Under the pieces are notes generated by a model, which saw only the letters and a list, made by a program, of their open reading frames with translations, had not been told where the DNA came from and searched no databases. Shown one piece after another: positions 33,300 through 44,100 of a DNA stretch of 64,000 nucleotides. The translations under genes and the position numbers were made by a program. Origin of the DNA: Larix kaempferi (lineage: Eukaryota > Streptophyta > Pinopsida > Pinales > Pinaceae); the NCBI GenBank assembly GCA_027924585.1, contig BSBM01001662.1, positions 558,001 through 622,000 of the forward strand. Reading direction: 5' to 3'. Each line of letters starts with the position of its first letter. Position 1 is the first letter of the stretch.

Positions 33300-36290
33300 T
33301 ACTAGAAATGTGGTAGCATGTATTGTATCTGTGATCGGTTTTTTTTGGAAAGTGTAGGTAACTTGATGTTACACCAACTATTAAGTTGGTGTAGTGGTAT
33401 AGAACATTTCCTGGTCTATAATACTGATACACATAGCCATTCTTCTAGTTTTGTTGTGATGCTAGAGTCAAGTATTCACCTTTAACAACCATTGATCCAG
33501 TCGGAAATTCATTATCTTCATCATCTATAACAAGTTCGAGAAGGGTTTGCTTTCACTCTAAGAAATGTGTCAACCAATAGTCAGAACGCCATTCATTTCT
33601 TTTTGGGGCGACCATTGCATATACATGACCTAAAAAATGGAACAAAATGTACACATGAACTATGTTAAAAAAAAGAGGAGTATGTACTTAATAAAACTCA
33701 AACTTCACCATCATATAGATTAAAATTATAATGAATGCCTCAATGTCACATATTATTAAACATGCTTGTAGAATATTTGATATTTGATCATAATCTGTAG
33801 AAATTAACATTTCAACTTATTCAAAAGGAGTTGTTTAATTCAAGACATGCATATCGCCACCAAGCATGACTCGGTCCCATGTATCAACCAACTCTGTAGA
33901 TTCACACTCGTCCCATTCATCAATGCTACAAGAACCACAACATAAATCCTTATTTAGTTTCCATATTTCGAGGGATTAGTTGTCTAAGCTTCTAATAGAA
34001 TGAAATATTCAAGTTCCATGCACCGTGTTTACCTTATATGTGTGTGATCGGTCAACATCACTCACCTCCCAATAAATTCTCAACACTTGCCTTTTCCTTG
34101 TTGATTGCTTTCCCATAATACATGTACACCAATAAACTATGGATGTATCACATCAAGGTGAAAAGCTATGAACTTCATTTATTCCATTTGAAGAGTACTT
34201 TTTATGCATGCACCACCACCATCATGCTCTCCTTTGCCATATCCAATGTCAAAATAGTTTCATATATGTGGTACCTTGCATTTCATGTGCAACAAAGACA
34301 ACCATTTAAATACACATGCATTTTTTAACTTCCCTTTGCAACCATATGACCATATCCAATGTCGACAAAATGGTATATCACTAGCAATCAACTAATCATA
34401 GAACAATTCGAAACATTGTTGCACATAATGGACGTAGGGGGTCGGTCATCACTTATATAGAAGTGAATTTCTTTCAATATCACTCGCTTCTCTTCACTAC
34501 TATCTAGCTTGTGACTGTAAGTGATATGTACCATTATGCTCACCTAATATTAATGATAATATTGACTTTGTATCTCATTTTGTGGTTGTAAGGTGTAGTT
34601 TTCAGCAAAATCAACCACTGACAATATTGTTCCGAGGGGTAAAATATCTCTACATATTCTAAATTGTTCATCTTTCCATTGATCCAAATCGACATGATGA
34701 ATTTAATGTTGAATCTTTCCACAGAACTATGGAATAAAATCACATACTTGCACTAGTTGGGAAAATAAAAAAACATAAATTAGATAACTAGATAGAACAA
34801 TTAGATATACAATAAGATAATTTTAACCAAAATTTCACAAAGACATTATTACCTCTAAATTCACCAATTTAATCTTCTAACATTCTTTACTATCATGAAA
34901 CTAATAGGTCTCATATTGGAAGATCTGTTTCTTAACAATTGTATTCCGAAATCGATGACTTTCACTCCCACGGATGCACTCACTCCATAGTGCTAATCTG
35001 CCACAATTGATGCAAGTATCATCTACACAAGGTTTTTCTTAATATGTCTATCCATCTTGCCTTGGACACATGATGGTATGGATGAAATATATACCTAACA
35101 TTGGCTATATTGTACTTGAGCATTGCTATGCATAGATATAATGCAAAAAATGACATATATGTACAAAAGTATTATAATAATAATCAAACTCTATGTGGTA
35201 TCTATGAAAACATGTGTTACGAATGGTGTTGATCCTAACATACAAAGGTTTGCATTTTTCAAAATATCGTTGACCAAGCCTCAACTCTACATGGGTGGCT
35301 CTAAACATCTCATAAACTTGTGCTTTTGTCATGTCAATATAGTTTTTAATGTGGGGTTTGTGATCCCTAGAGAACTTATAGTGTTTTAACACATCCTTTG
35401 TGTTAGAAGGCCTAGTGTTATCATGCCAAAAAGCATGCACTATTCCATTCACTACTTCAACTAACTTCATGTATTTACGTGGTACCCTACCACTTAATTC
35501 CCATAATTTATTCGTTTCTCCCTCTGTGTCAAGACTCTCTTTTGATTGAATAGATTTTTAGGGTTTTTGGATGCATTTTAACAATTTCTAATGCGAATTT
35601 AAGTAAACGACGTTGTCTTAAGCTGGTAGTTTCAATTGATTCAACTAATACGTGGAAACCACATTCTTATCCCATGAATGAGTTTTTTTCATCAGTGGAT
35701 GTGAATGCATCAACAATCAATTTTACAATGTGATTACTTGATAATATATTTTTCAATGCTTTTATTCTTAATTTTCTTCTAACTATTTCCAAACTCCTAG
35801 ATTTTAGCAAAGATAAAAATAATTGGCATTTACCAACATCATATTTAGGTTCAAAATATTGTTGAGTAATTTGTGAACAATGGTGATTGATAGTCTATAT
35901 AGGTATCTTTACTTCCATGGAGGACAAGGTGCTCTCTTACACTTGTATGTGTTTAGGAGTTTTCTTTCATCGACATGAAAGGTTCACTAGTATTTCAACA
36001 AGTGGAGTCAAATTGACATCTATTGTAGGTTGGATACTTTGCTTTAGAAATTGAACCAACTAGGATGGTTGTTGGAAAGAAACATCAAGAATAGATTCAT
36101 TAAACTCTTCACCAAGATGTTCAACAAATGATGTCATAGTATTGGTATCCTCCCCATACCTCACTTCTAATAACAAACTATTGTCTTCCTGAACAACTCT
36201 ATGATCATCATGTGATGAACTTAGGAATGAATTGTGGATAGGTGGGTCATGTATAGATGTCATTGTAGCTAGTGTTTTCACACAAGTTAG
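33300..36290 (-). pseudogene. Decayed transposase-like gene of an unnamed plant repeat family
   Basis: A long degenerate reading frame on the minus strand. It starts with MKTLATMTSIHDPPI near 36281 and continues through 35470-35126 (NYIDMTKAQVYEMF, LRLGQRYFEKCKP, INTIRNTC). A Cys pair DDTCINCG lies at 34999-35022. Then come HWIWSYGCKGKLKN (about 34325-34370) and GYGKGEHDGGGACIKS (about 34205-34250). The C-terminal block runs 33640-33380 (VIDDEDNEFPTGSMVVKGEYL). Stops break every part, and short introns are likely (for example near 34745-34860). The Gly-rich His-Asp motif after an aromatic HWIW block suggests a DDE-type nuclease fold, but I cannot name the superfamily. It could instead be a repeated host gene. 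Confidence 0.55.
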
Positions 36291-36800
36291 TGCAAAAGAG
36301 CACTTACTAATGATTATGGAACCCTTACTAACAATTCGTGAATGGGTAGTGTGTGAGTGTAAAAAAAAGAGTAAAAATGATGGAAATTATGACATAAAAT
36401 AAAAATCTAAACTAAAATGAAAAATACCTAAAGATATGCCATGAGAATCAAATAATAATCTTTCTAGTATAAAAAATGGTTTTACAATAGGTGAAAATGG
36501 GTGATCTACCGGCTTGAGGACAATGAGGTAGAGAGAATGCAAGAGGATATCTCTTGCGGCTCTGTGTGTGAGGGAAGTGTAGTAAACATAAGTAAAGATC
36601 AGTAAAGCTAGAACTAAACTATAAAAATAGGAATATAACCCAAACAAAGTATGACAGCTTATGAGATGTAAATGAAAAAGAAAAAGAAAATATTATGTGG
36701 TAAATGGAAAACTAAAAAGAAAATATTATTCCATAAATGTGAATAGTAACAATGAATGTGAAACTGTAACAGTAAAGCAAGTAACATTAAATTTTCCCTT
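35705..36800 (-). repeat. 5' part of the transposase-like unit, also present at 45592-46665
   Basis: The segment matches 45592-46665 in the same orientation at high identity, including the MKTLATMTSIHDPPI start and the upstream leader. Both copies stop being alike at the same outer edge, near aaattttccctt, which may mark the element end. Confidence 0.85.
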
Positions 36801-37570
36801 TAAACACACTCAACAACTGAGAGTCTGAATCACAAAGGTACATGGACTGCATCTAAACTGGATACTCTAGGAAGCATATAACTAGAGCGATTCAAAACAT
36901 TATTGCCAACACATCCCAGATATCAACAAGAACATACAACTGGGGGGTTCCAAATAGACTCACCAATGTGCTAGAGTCAAGGGACATCTGGTGTCTTCGA
37001 CCAATAACTGAAGGGACCAATACCATGTACGAATCTCAATGGTGCGATAATGGAGTTGGAGTTGAGTACGTGAGAAACAATCACCCTAAGAGGCATTAAG
37101 GACTACTCTCGGATGATCCATAGGAACTCACTGCTAATGGGGGTGAGGCCAATATATAGGGACCTCTAGGTCTATCCTCTGGATTAGACGTGCTGGCGTT
37201 GACAGAGGGACACTTGCAACTACCAAGGCAATGAGGCTTCCTTGATAGGAGTGTGAGGTATACAACCAAGATGTAATACTACTGGACCTGAGACTGGAAC
37301 ATTATGGAGGGAATATGAGGGTTGCAGAGTGATGGGACTCAAACTTCCTTTGTTCAGAGTATGGCGATAGGGATGACTTAGAAGCATATGAAACCAATCT
37401 TAGGGGGAGAGGAAAATAACTTAGGGGATCAAGAGTTGTGACTGCAATGAGGGAGACTTAGGTGGGAGGGGGAAATGATTTAGTGATATTAGGAGACTCG
37501 AAGGGTGACTCGTCGCAAAATACTCTGAACAAAGGTGGCTATATTTAGAAATGCTTCCATAACATGGGGC
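36801..37570. other. Unclassified, no gene seen
   Basis: Mixed composition without a long ORF or recognised motif. Confidence 0.4.
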
Positions 37571-37579
37571 TATATGTGA

Positions 37580-38100
37580 TCTGTAGCAGCCCTGAAAGGC
37601 ATCATTTGGGCCTTCTTCATGGTTTAAGGAGCTCAAAGAAGGGGTAAAAGTGTGCTCGATATGGTACCGTCATGTGGATGTTTTACAATCCCAAGATGGT
37701 GACTACTCATGGTATATTTCAATTTTAGAGAGTCTGAAAGAAATAAGAAGACCCTAAAGGTGGTATCTTTCGTGTGTTAGTCCCCAAAGCTCGAAAAAGC
37801 ATACAAGTATGCAATGGAGAACTCTTCTAGCTAGAGAGACTAGAGTATTCCTTTCCCATAATTAGTCCATCCGGTCCAAAAAAGGGTTAAACTTATACCA
37901 AATCGATGCCCTTTTAGATACTTTAATGAGCTTGAAAGGAAGCAAGATTGCTTGTCGATCTTTTCATTCTTCAAGGAGTCAGAAAAGGGCTACAGAAACT
38001 CCATGATGGGAGCCCAGGTAAAGGATAGTGAGAGACAATATGAGGAACTGCATGTGGCTTCAACTCAATATGTCAAAATGTTGGGGCTCCCAATCCTAAG
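37580..38100. repeat. Dispersed repeat related to 56390-57120
   Basis: Shared blocks include ggccttcttcatg, aaggggtaaacttatacc-type sequence (37880-37900 against 56948-56964) and a gagtctgaaa motif. The copy here lacks the 97-bp tandem array seen in the other one. Confidence 0.55.
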
Positions 38101-38299
38101 AGGGAATTGAACATAATGGGTTTCAAATGCAGGGGGTTATAAGAATGGTCACCCATGTGGAGGGAGGTTCTACTGTTGAGAAGGGGCAAATGAAAGGGTG
38201 GCTAGGTGGGGCCACCTACTTGAGCAGGGAAGGGGGTCCTCCAGGTGCAAGGGATAAGACCAAGGAAATGCATCAAATTTTCAGAGGGAAAGGATGTCC

Positions 38300-40000
38300 T
38301 ATATTCCATATAAGGGGTTATACCTGTGTAGATTAGTTGTCAACTGAAACAAGTGGTGCTCAACGCGACTTGGACTTGTACACATTGAAATGATACTAAA
38401 GCATAAAATGTGCATCTGAAAATAAAACCAAATATACAAGCGAAGTGTGACCTCAGAAATGTTTGAGATCATGCATGTGCAAAAATGATTAGGGTTAAAG
38501 GCCTGCCCCATGCTATGGGCATGGGGTTTGTGATTTTGGATCACATATGTGTTGGGTTGAGCGATGCGCTCACTAAGATACCGATATAGATGTGACAGGT
38601 AAGGGTCAAAAGGATTGAGAATTCCCTATATCCCACGGTCGAGGTAATTGATTATGCCCCCTACCCAATAGGTGTCAATGTGGTGTGGATGTTGTCTTAG
38701 AGAGGGATCAATAAAGCATCAACCAACTACTGCCAGATGGGTGTAATGTGAGGCTATTGTCCATGGTGGAAAACTAAATTGATGAGATGATGATGGGGGA
38801 TTCCCCTTGCGGGGTAGATTCCCCCATTATCTTCGAAAAGAATGATGATGATGATGAGTAGGCAAGTTTTTGGGCATGCCCCCATGCTGTGGACATGTGA
38901 TTTCCTCGTCGATTCGAATAGATCAATCAGAAGGATCAGTTGAATTTGATGATGCAACTATGGTGTCGACGGTTGAAATAGTATAAATGATGTTTACCTC
39001 AGCTGATGAGGATTCCAGGGGGGTGGATCACCTCAATAACCGTAATCGAGGACTATAAGGATGGTTGTTGAAACTCAAGGGACACCAATCAGTACTCTGG
39101 TAAGTCAGGGAAGTGGTGGGAATAACGGCCATAGATTCCACAAACTATGCAAGATTGATTGGTTCGCAGTCATTTGTTTCATTCCTATGGGGGGTTGATA
39201 GTTAAACAACCTAAATGTTCTCGTTATCATCCAATGACTCCATATGGGCATGAAGGTCAAGTAGGTGCAGACAGTTATGGGTAGCATGACCCAAGGTAAT
39301 GCATAAATCGCATTTCATAAGTGTGCATGCTTCAGGAGGGGGGTTCACGGCTTTGTTCGCAATTGTCGATGTGTTAGTTTTTGTGTCTTTGCCCCCATCT
39401 CTTTTGGAAGATTGGGGAGCAGGGTTGTGTGAAGTTTTTTTCGACACACCAGGAGGTGGGTGATTGGCAGTGTTGATTGGTTGGAATGATTGGAGAATGA
39501 CCTAGGCGGTTGGTGTGGGATTAGGTGTAGGTCGGTACCAGACAGGGAGCCCTAATGTCAATCCTAGAAGGCTCGGTGTTTCCATGATCGACACACTTAC
39601 AAATCTTGATGGGGGAAACAAGAAAGGGATTGTGTGGGTTGGGGTGGCTCCCACGTGACTAGGTACCGACAGCAGTTGAGGTTGAGGTGGTTGTTGGGGT
39701 TGTGGCAGAGGTACCAATTGAGCTACAGGACGTGCTGTAGGAGCTGGTTGGCCTGATGAAATAGTTCATAAATACGACATCTCGATGGTTGGTGGGGGTG
39801 GGGGCAAGGAGACAAAGGTGAAATTCATTGGGGCCTCAGAGTAAATACTTGTCCCTACAGTTGAAATCAATGGAGTAGGCGTTCCAAGTATAGGTTTTCT
39901 GACCATGGGGGGGACATTTTATGGCATAACTGGGGCAGTCAAGTCATAGTAAGTGAGTTGGTCAAGTTTGATGACCCATCCCTCATGGGGGAACATCGTA
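38300..40000 (-). pseudogene. gypsy-3 pol linker with a second zinc knuckle
   Basis: Downstream of the protease on the minus strand comes a Pro- and Gln-rich linker (about 39720-39500, PLPQPQQPPQPQ), then an intact CX2CX4HX4C knuckle, CDLCITLGHATHNC (39271-39312). A His/Pro-rich tail follows (38957-38754, SHVHSMGACPKT; 38544-38299). The same linker type follows the protease in gypsy-4. It has many stops. No RT is reached before 38300. Confidence 0.65.
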
Positions 40001-40440
40001 AGTTAGAACACGGATGAGGTGATGACATTCATCATGTACATGTAGTTTCATCCTAAAAGAAGGTTGTAATCGAGCTGAGCATTTACGAATTTGATGTCAA
40101 TCAAGATGGTTTTTTGGGCTAGTTGGATGGGTACGTTGGAAAGAAATTCTTGCGATTGGGCTGCATGACCATCATAAGCTCGAAGGGTCGTTGTTGATTC
40201 TTGCAGAGGAGGGGATCCTAGTTTTTTTCCATATGAATGTGGACATGACGCATGTAGAGGCACCCTCATTGACTATGAATCAATGTATAACGAGGTTTTG
40301 GATTGAAACTGAGATATGAAATGCAATAGATGAAGGCATGCGGGATTCTGAATTATCTAAGTCGAATGCCATCAGTCATGAGTTCGAAGGGTCGAAAAAA
40401 CCTAATGTGGATAAAAATGCTTTTCGTTGTCCTGGGCTAT
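40000..40440 (-). pseudogene. gypsy-3 aspartic protease, active-site Asp replaced
   Basis: Read on the minus strand, AFDLDNSESRMPSSIAFHI (about 40395-40330) leads into IVNEGASTCVMS. The catalytic Asp expected before EGAST is Asn (codon 40268-40270). A frameshift lies in the A-run at about 40227-40233. The second half carries LRAYDGHAAQSQ and AQLDYNLLLG. The partner copy in gypsy-4 (63679-63969) keeps DEGTST. The D-to-N change is one transition and is probably neutral decay. Confidence 0.82.
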
Positions 40441-40444
40441 TTTT

Positions 40445-40639
40445 TAGAAATTCCAAGGCTGACATTGATCTAGATTTATGTGGGAACGAAATAAAAGAGC
40501 ATATACAGAATCAAATATAGATATATATTGCAAAGAACACAATGATACAGTAAACACATTTCTATTAAATAGCGGAAATAGAACAGACTGTAAAATACAA
40601 TAGCTAGAATGGTAGTAGCTATCTCTGAGAAGAGATGTG
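40445..40639. other. Left part of an older insertion in gypsy-3, split by element A
   Basis: The gypsy-3 reading frame stops matching near 40440 and resumes near 44100. Apart from element A, about 190 bases here and about 410 bases at 43693-44100 are foreign to it. Together they could be a solo LTR of about 600 bp. Confidence 0.45.
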
Positions 40640-40644
40640 ATCGT

Positions 40645-41407
40645 TGTTCGGATATCCATCATCTATTTCGGGATACATATCTATTTCAGGATCATCTATT
40701 TCGGGATACATATCTACTTCAGGATCTTGCATGATCTATTTCAGGATATGCAGTCCAGTCACCAGTTTGATGCCTCCAGCACCTTATCCACCTTCTTCTA
40801 GCACCCGGGAGCCACTTTCCACAGAGTTTTAGCCCTCCTAAGCTGAAAGGCGCCCTCTTCTCACCTACTGACTGAGAAGGGCGCACTTGCTCACCTACCA
40901 CTGCAGATTCACTCCAGTTACATTCAGTTAGCTCCGATTCTGATTGATTTCACTCCGATTTCACTCCTGACTGACTGTTTCACCTCCGATTGACCTCCAG
41001 TTCGATTAGGTGACTTGCTCTGACTCCAGTTAGCCTCCCATGCGCCCCCACTGAGCCTCCAGATCCTATATCAGTGCTACACACTTCAGTTACATTTATT
41101 ATGATCAGTTAGACTCAGCTTGACACCTGGATGACTGTTTGTTGTGATTGATGAGCAACACCGATGATTGATGAGGACTCCTAGATTGAGTCAAGCTACT
41201 CCATTTCAGTGATTCGAATGCCTACTTAGTCAATTCGAATTGCCATTGACAGTTATTGGATTGTATTGTAATCTATTGTAATTCATTCACCCTTTCTGGG
41301 ATAGAGAGCACTGCTGCATGTTTTTGCACAGTTTTGCACCATATCTTCTTATTCATCTGTTGTGACTGATTTATTTGTTCATTAGATCTGCTGTGACTAA
41401 CTTTAGA
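40645..41407 (+). repeat. 5' LTR of element A
   Basis: Starts TGTTCGGATATCC and ends ctttaga, where the 3' copy has ctttaca. It begins with short internal repeats (catctatttcgggatacatat, 3-4 variants). It includes gcgccctc and actccagtt-rich stretches shared in part with element B LTRs. Confidence 0.95.
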
Positions 41408-41692
41408 AGATTTGACTGAATTGCTAAAAATTGCAATAAGTTTGGCATGAGATATCTCAAGGGCATTCGCTCCTGTGCATGCAAAGCTTGAAAATTATTC
41501 CAATACCACTCCAGAAGCTTGAGTTACCACATAATTCCTGGATCTGATACATTGGACCTATTCAACATTGCTTGAAATCCAATCCCAGGTGTGATGCAAC
41601 TCTCAAAGGGTGGATTGTTCGACCTTATTGTGGTTGTTTTGATGTGATTTGCAGGTTTCTTACTTCCTCCATGTGCATTCGCTAATGCAAAG

Positions 41693-42727
41693 ATGGAGAC
41701 TTCTTCTTCACAAAATATTCTTACTCCATTCAACTATGATGAATGGAAACCAAAGATGATTGCATTCTTGAAGAGACAATGTCTTTTTGATATGTGCATT
41801 GGTAATACAAGATATTTTGATTCCGATGAAGAGGAGAATGATTGGCTCAATGATTGTGATAGAGCTTTTGGAGCAGTATGTCTTGCTATGTCTCCTTGTA
41901 TGCGCTACCTCATTAAGACTGCTGAAAATCCAAGTGATCTATGGGTCCAACTTGACAGAGAATTTGGAAAGCAGGAAGAAGAGGATCATGCTAGCCTTTT
42001 GGAGAACAAGCCCAGTGAGATCTCCTTATGTGTTCTTTCCGATCATGTGTTGGCCTCAACAATTGTTCAAGATGAAGAAGAAACTGTAGATTCAACACTC
42101 ATTCTCTCAAAGTCTTCTATTTCGAATTCTGAGCAAGATAAACAAGCTCATACTCTAGATTCCGAAGAGGTTCTTGAATCCTCTCTTTCACATGAGTTTG
42201 TCGGCATGCGGAATAATGATCTACTTGATGTTTTGGAGGTAAAATCTGATTTTGGAGGTGAAGCATTCGCCCTCCTTGATTGCATGCCTTCTATAGACTT
42301 ATGTTCTATCATTTGCAAAGTTTCTCAGATTTTTAATGAAGATGAAGAGCACTACCATTCACTTGAGTTCAATTCTCATGCACTTTTTGCTGATTTTGGT
42401 TTTGATCTCACCCTTGTTGGTTCAAAGGAGATCTCAAGAAACCATTCATCTATTTTTGGAGCTGATTTAACTTCTATTGATAAGAAGTTCAAGTTTCAAG
42501 ATCTATTTTATCCGATTGGAGCTATTCCTACCTCACTTGGTTCGAATCACAGGTTCCAGGATCATCCTTATATTTTCAGATTTGTTCTCACCTTTTTCGG
42601 TATGAAGAGCAAGTTCTTAAAGTCTCCACATTCGCTTGCATCCACTGATGGAGAATTCAAGCACATGTTTTTGGAGCATGATCCATTTACTCCCAAGAGT
42701 AAGATACCTCCAGACATATCTACTTGA
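41693..42727 (+). CDS. Gag-like protein of element A with extra C-terminal region
   Basis: Intact 344-residue ORF. Residues 10-95 match the N-terminal copia gag pattern: LTPFNYDEWKPKM, acidic stretch, CDRAFGAVCLAMSP, then SDLWVQLDREFG. No zinc knuckle follows. Instead there is an acidic Ser-rich region (about 95-200) and a C-terminal part with GSKEISRNHSS near residue 244, all conserved with the ORF of element B. A 3' splice-like tttgcag|gttt lies about 35 bases before the ATG, and the start gives the same N-terminus as B. It probably makes or joins a particle; the C-terminal role is unknown. Confidence 0.88.
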   Translation: METSSSQNILTPFNYDEWKPKMIAFLKRQCLFDMCIGNTRYFDSDEEENDWLNDCDRAFGAVCLAMSPCMRYLIKTAENPSDLWVQLDREFGKQEEEDHASLLENKPSEISLCVLSDHVLASTIVQDEEETVDSTLILSKSSISNSEQDKQAHTLDSEEVLESSLSHEFVGMRNNDLLDVLEVKSDFGGEAFALLDCMPSIDLCSIICKVSQIFNEDEEHYHSLEFNSHALFADFGFDLTLVGSKEISRNHSSIFGADLTSIDKKFKFQDLFYPIGAIPTSLGSNHRFQDHPYIFRFVLTFFGMKSKFLKSPHSLASTDGEFKHMFLEHDPFTPKSKIPPDIST

Positions 42728-42769
42728 TTTTGGAGCAGTTAAATCTTTTGGTGTACTACAGTCTATTTT

Positions 42770-42924
42770 GAGGGGGGGTATTTTTCCCATGAGGTTTTCC
42801 CCATTTCCTCGGTTTATTGACTGTTATTAGTTTTTGGATTATTGTATTGGGGTGACCTTTGGTCTTAGTTACCAGGGCCCCACATTATTTTAGTTGGCAC
42901 ATCATAGTCTAGCTTGAGGGGGGG
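42770..42924 (+). promoter_or_regulatory. Double polypurine tract with conserved spacer, element A
   Basis: gaggggggg occurs at 42770-42778 and again at 42916-42924, directly before the 3' LTR. The spacer starts tatttttcccatgaggtttt and is nearly identical in element B for the first 55 bases. The second tract is the normal plus-strand primer; the first may be a second primer or part of a packaging signal. Confidence 0.75.
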
Positions 42925-43687
42925 TGTTCGGATATCCATCATCTATTTCGGGATACATATCTATTTCAGGATCATCTATTTCGGGATACATATCTACTTC
43001 AGGATCTTGCATGATCTATTTCAGGATATGCAGTCCAGTCACCAGTTTGATGCCTCCAGCACCTTATCCACCTTCTTCTAGCACCCGGGAGCCACTTTCC
43101 ACAGAGTTTTAGCCCTCCTAAGCTGAAAGGCGCCCTCTTCTCACCTACTGACTGAGAAGGGCGCACTTGCTCACCTACCACTGCAGATTCACTCCAGTTA
43201 CATTCAGTTAGCTCCGATTCTGATTGATTTCACTCCGATTTCACTCCTGACTGACTGTTTCACCTCCGATTGACCTCCAGTTCGATTAGGTGACTTGCTC
43301 TGACTCCAGTTAGCCTCCCATGCGCCCCCACTGAGCCTCCAGATCCTATATCAGTGCTACACACTTCAGTTACATTTATTATGATCAGTTAGACTCAGCT
43401 TGACACCTGGATGACTGTTTGTTGTGATTGATGAGCAACACCGATGATTGATGAGGACTCCTAGATTGAGTCAAGCTACTCCATTTCAGTGATTCGAATG
43501 CCTACTTAGTCAATTCGAATTGCCATTGACAGTTATTGGATTGTATTGTAATCTATTGTAATTCATTCACCCTTTCTGGGATAGAGAGCACTGCTGCATG
43601 TTTTTGCACAGTTTTGCACCATATCTTCTTATTCATCTATTGTGACTGATTTATTTGTTCATTAGATCTGCTGTGACTAACTTTACA
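42925..43687 (+). repeat. 3' LTR of element A
   Basis: Copy of 40645-41407 with two differences seen by eye; ends ctttaca followed by the atcgt duplication. Confidence 0.95.
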
Positions 43688-43692
43688 ATCGT

Positions 43693-44100
43693 TGTGCTCA
43701 TTCGTGACAAGATGAATACAGAAGGAGGCCGAAAGGGCCTATTTATCATAAGCAAAGGGAGAGAATCCCAAACATCCAAAAACCTAACCCTAGAAGATGA
43801 ACCGTCATAAAGTTTGCGGCCCCAAGCTGGTTAGTTGAACAGTCAACTTCCTGGGGTCATAATTTTTGCATAGGATCTTCTTTTGGGGCGCTCGGTAGCC
43901 CATTGGAAAGGTCTATATGAGATTTACAACTATTGGGACAAGTGGGAGATGCCCCAAAAAATGTTGTTTAGGGCCTCAAAACGGCTCCCGAAGTTCAGGA
44001 CCCAAAAAACTGCTAAAAATAGTCAATTACAAAATTTTCCAGAAAATTGTTTTGAGCCAGTTGGAGAAGGTGGGTCACCACCGATATCCACCTGGATCAG
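43693..44100. other. Right part of the older insertion in gypsy-3
   Basis: Continues the sequence interrupted by element A. No ORF of interest. Near 44110 the minus strand again reads gypsy gag (NYNIVDELAQSP). Confidence 0.45.

Larger units (their letters stand above)
40645..43687 (+). mobile_element. Element A: short gag-only LTR retrotransposon (TR-GAG type)
   Basis: A complete 3043-bp element with 763-bp LTRs, one intact ORF (41693-42727), a doubled polypurine tract and a perfect target-site duplication atcgt (40640-40644, 43688-43692). The LTRs differ at only two positions by eye (near 41360 and at the terminal dinucleotide region), so it inserted recently. There is no protease, integrase, RT or RNase H. 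Terminal-repeat retrotransposons carrying only a GAG domain have been described in plants and are thought to be mobilised by autonomous copia relatives. No canonical tggtatcagagc primer site follows the 5' LTR, unlike element B. Confidence 0.93.

Noticed and set aside
40644-40901. 60-62 residue ORFs duplicated at 42924-43181
   Set aside because: They lie within the two LTR copies of element A and are shadows of the repeat.
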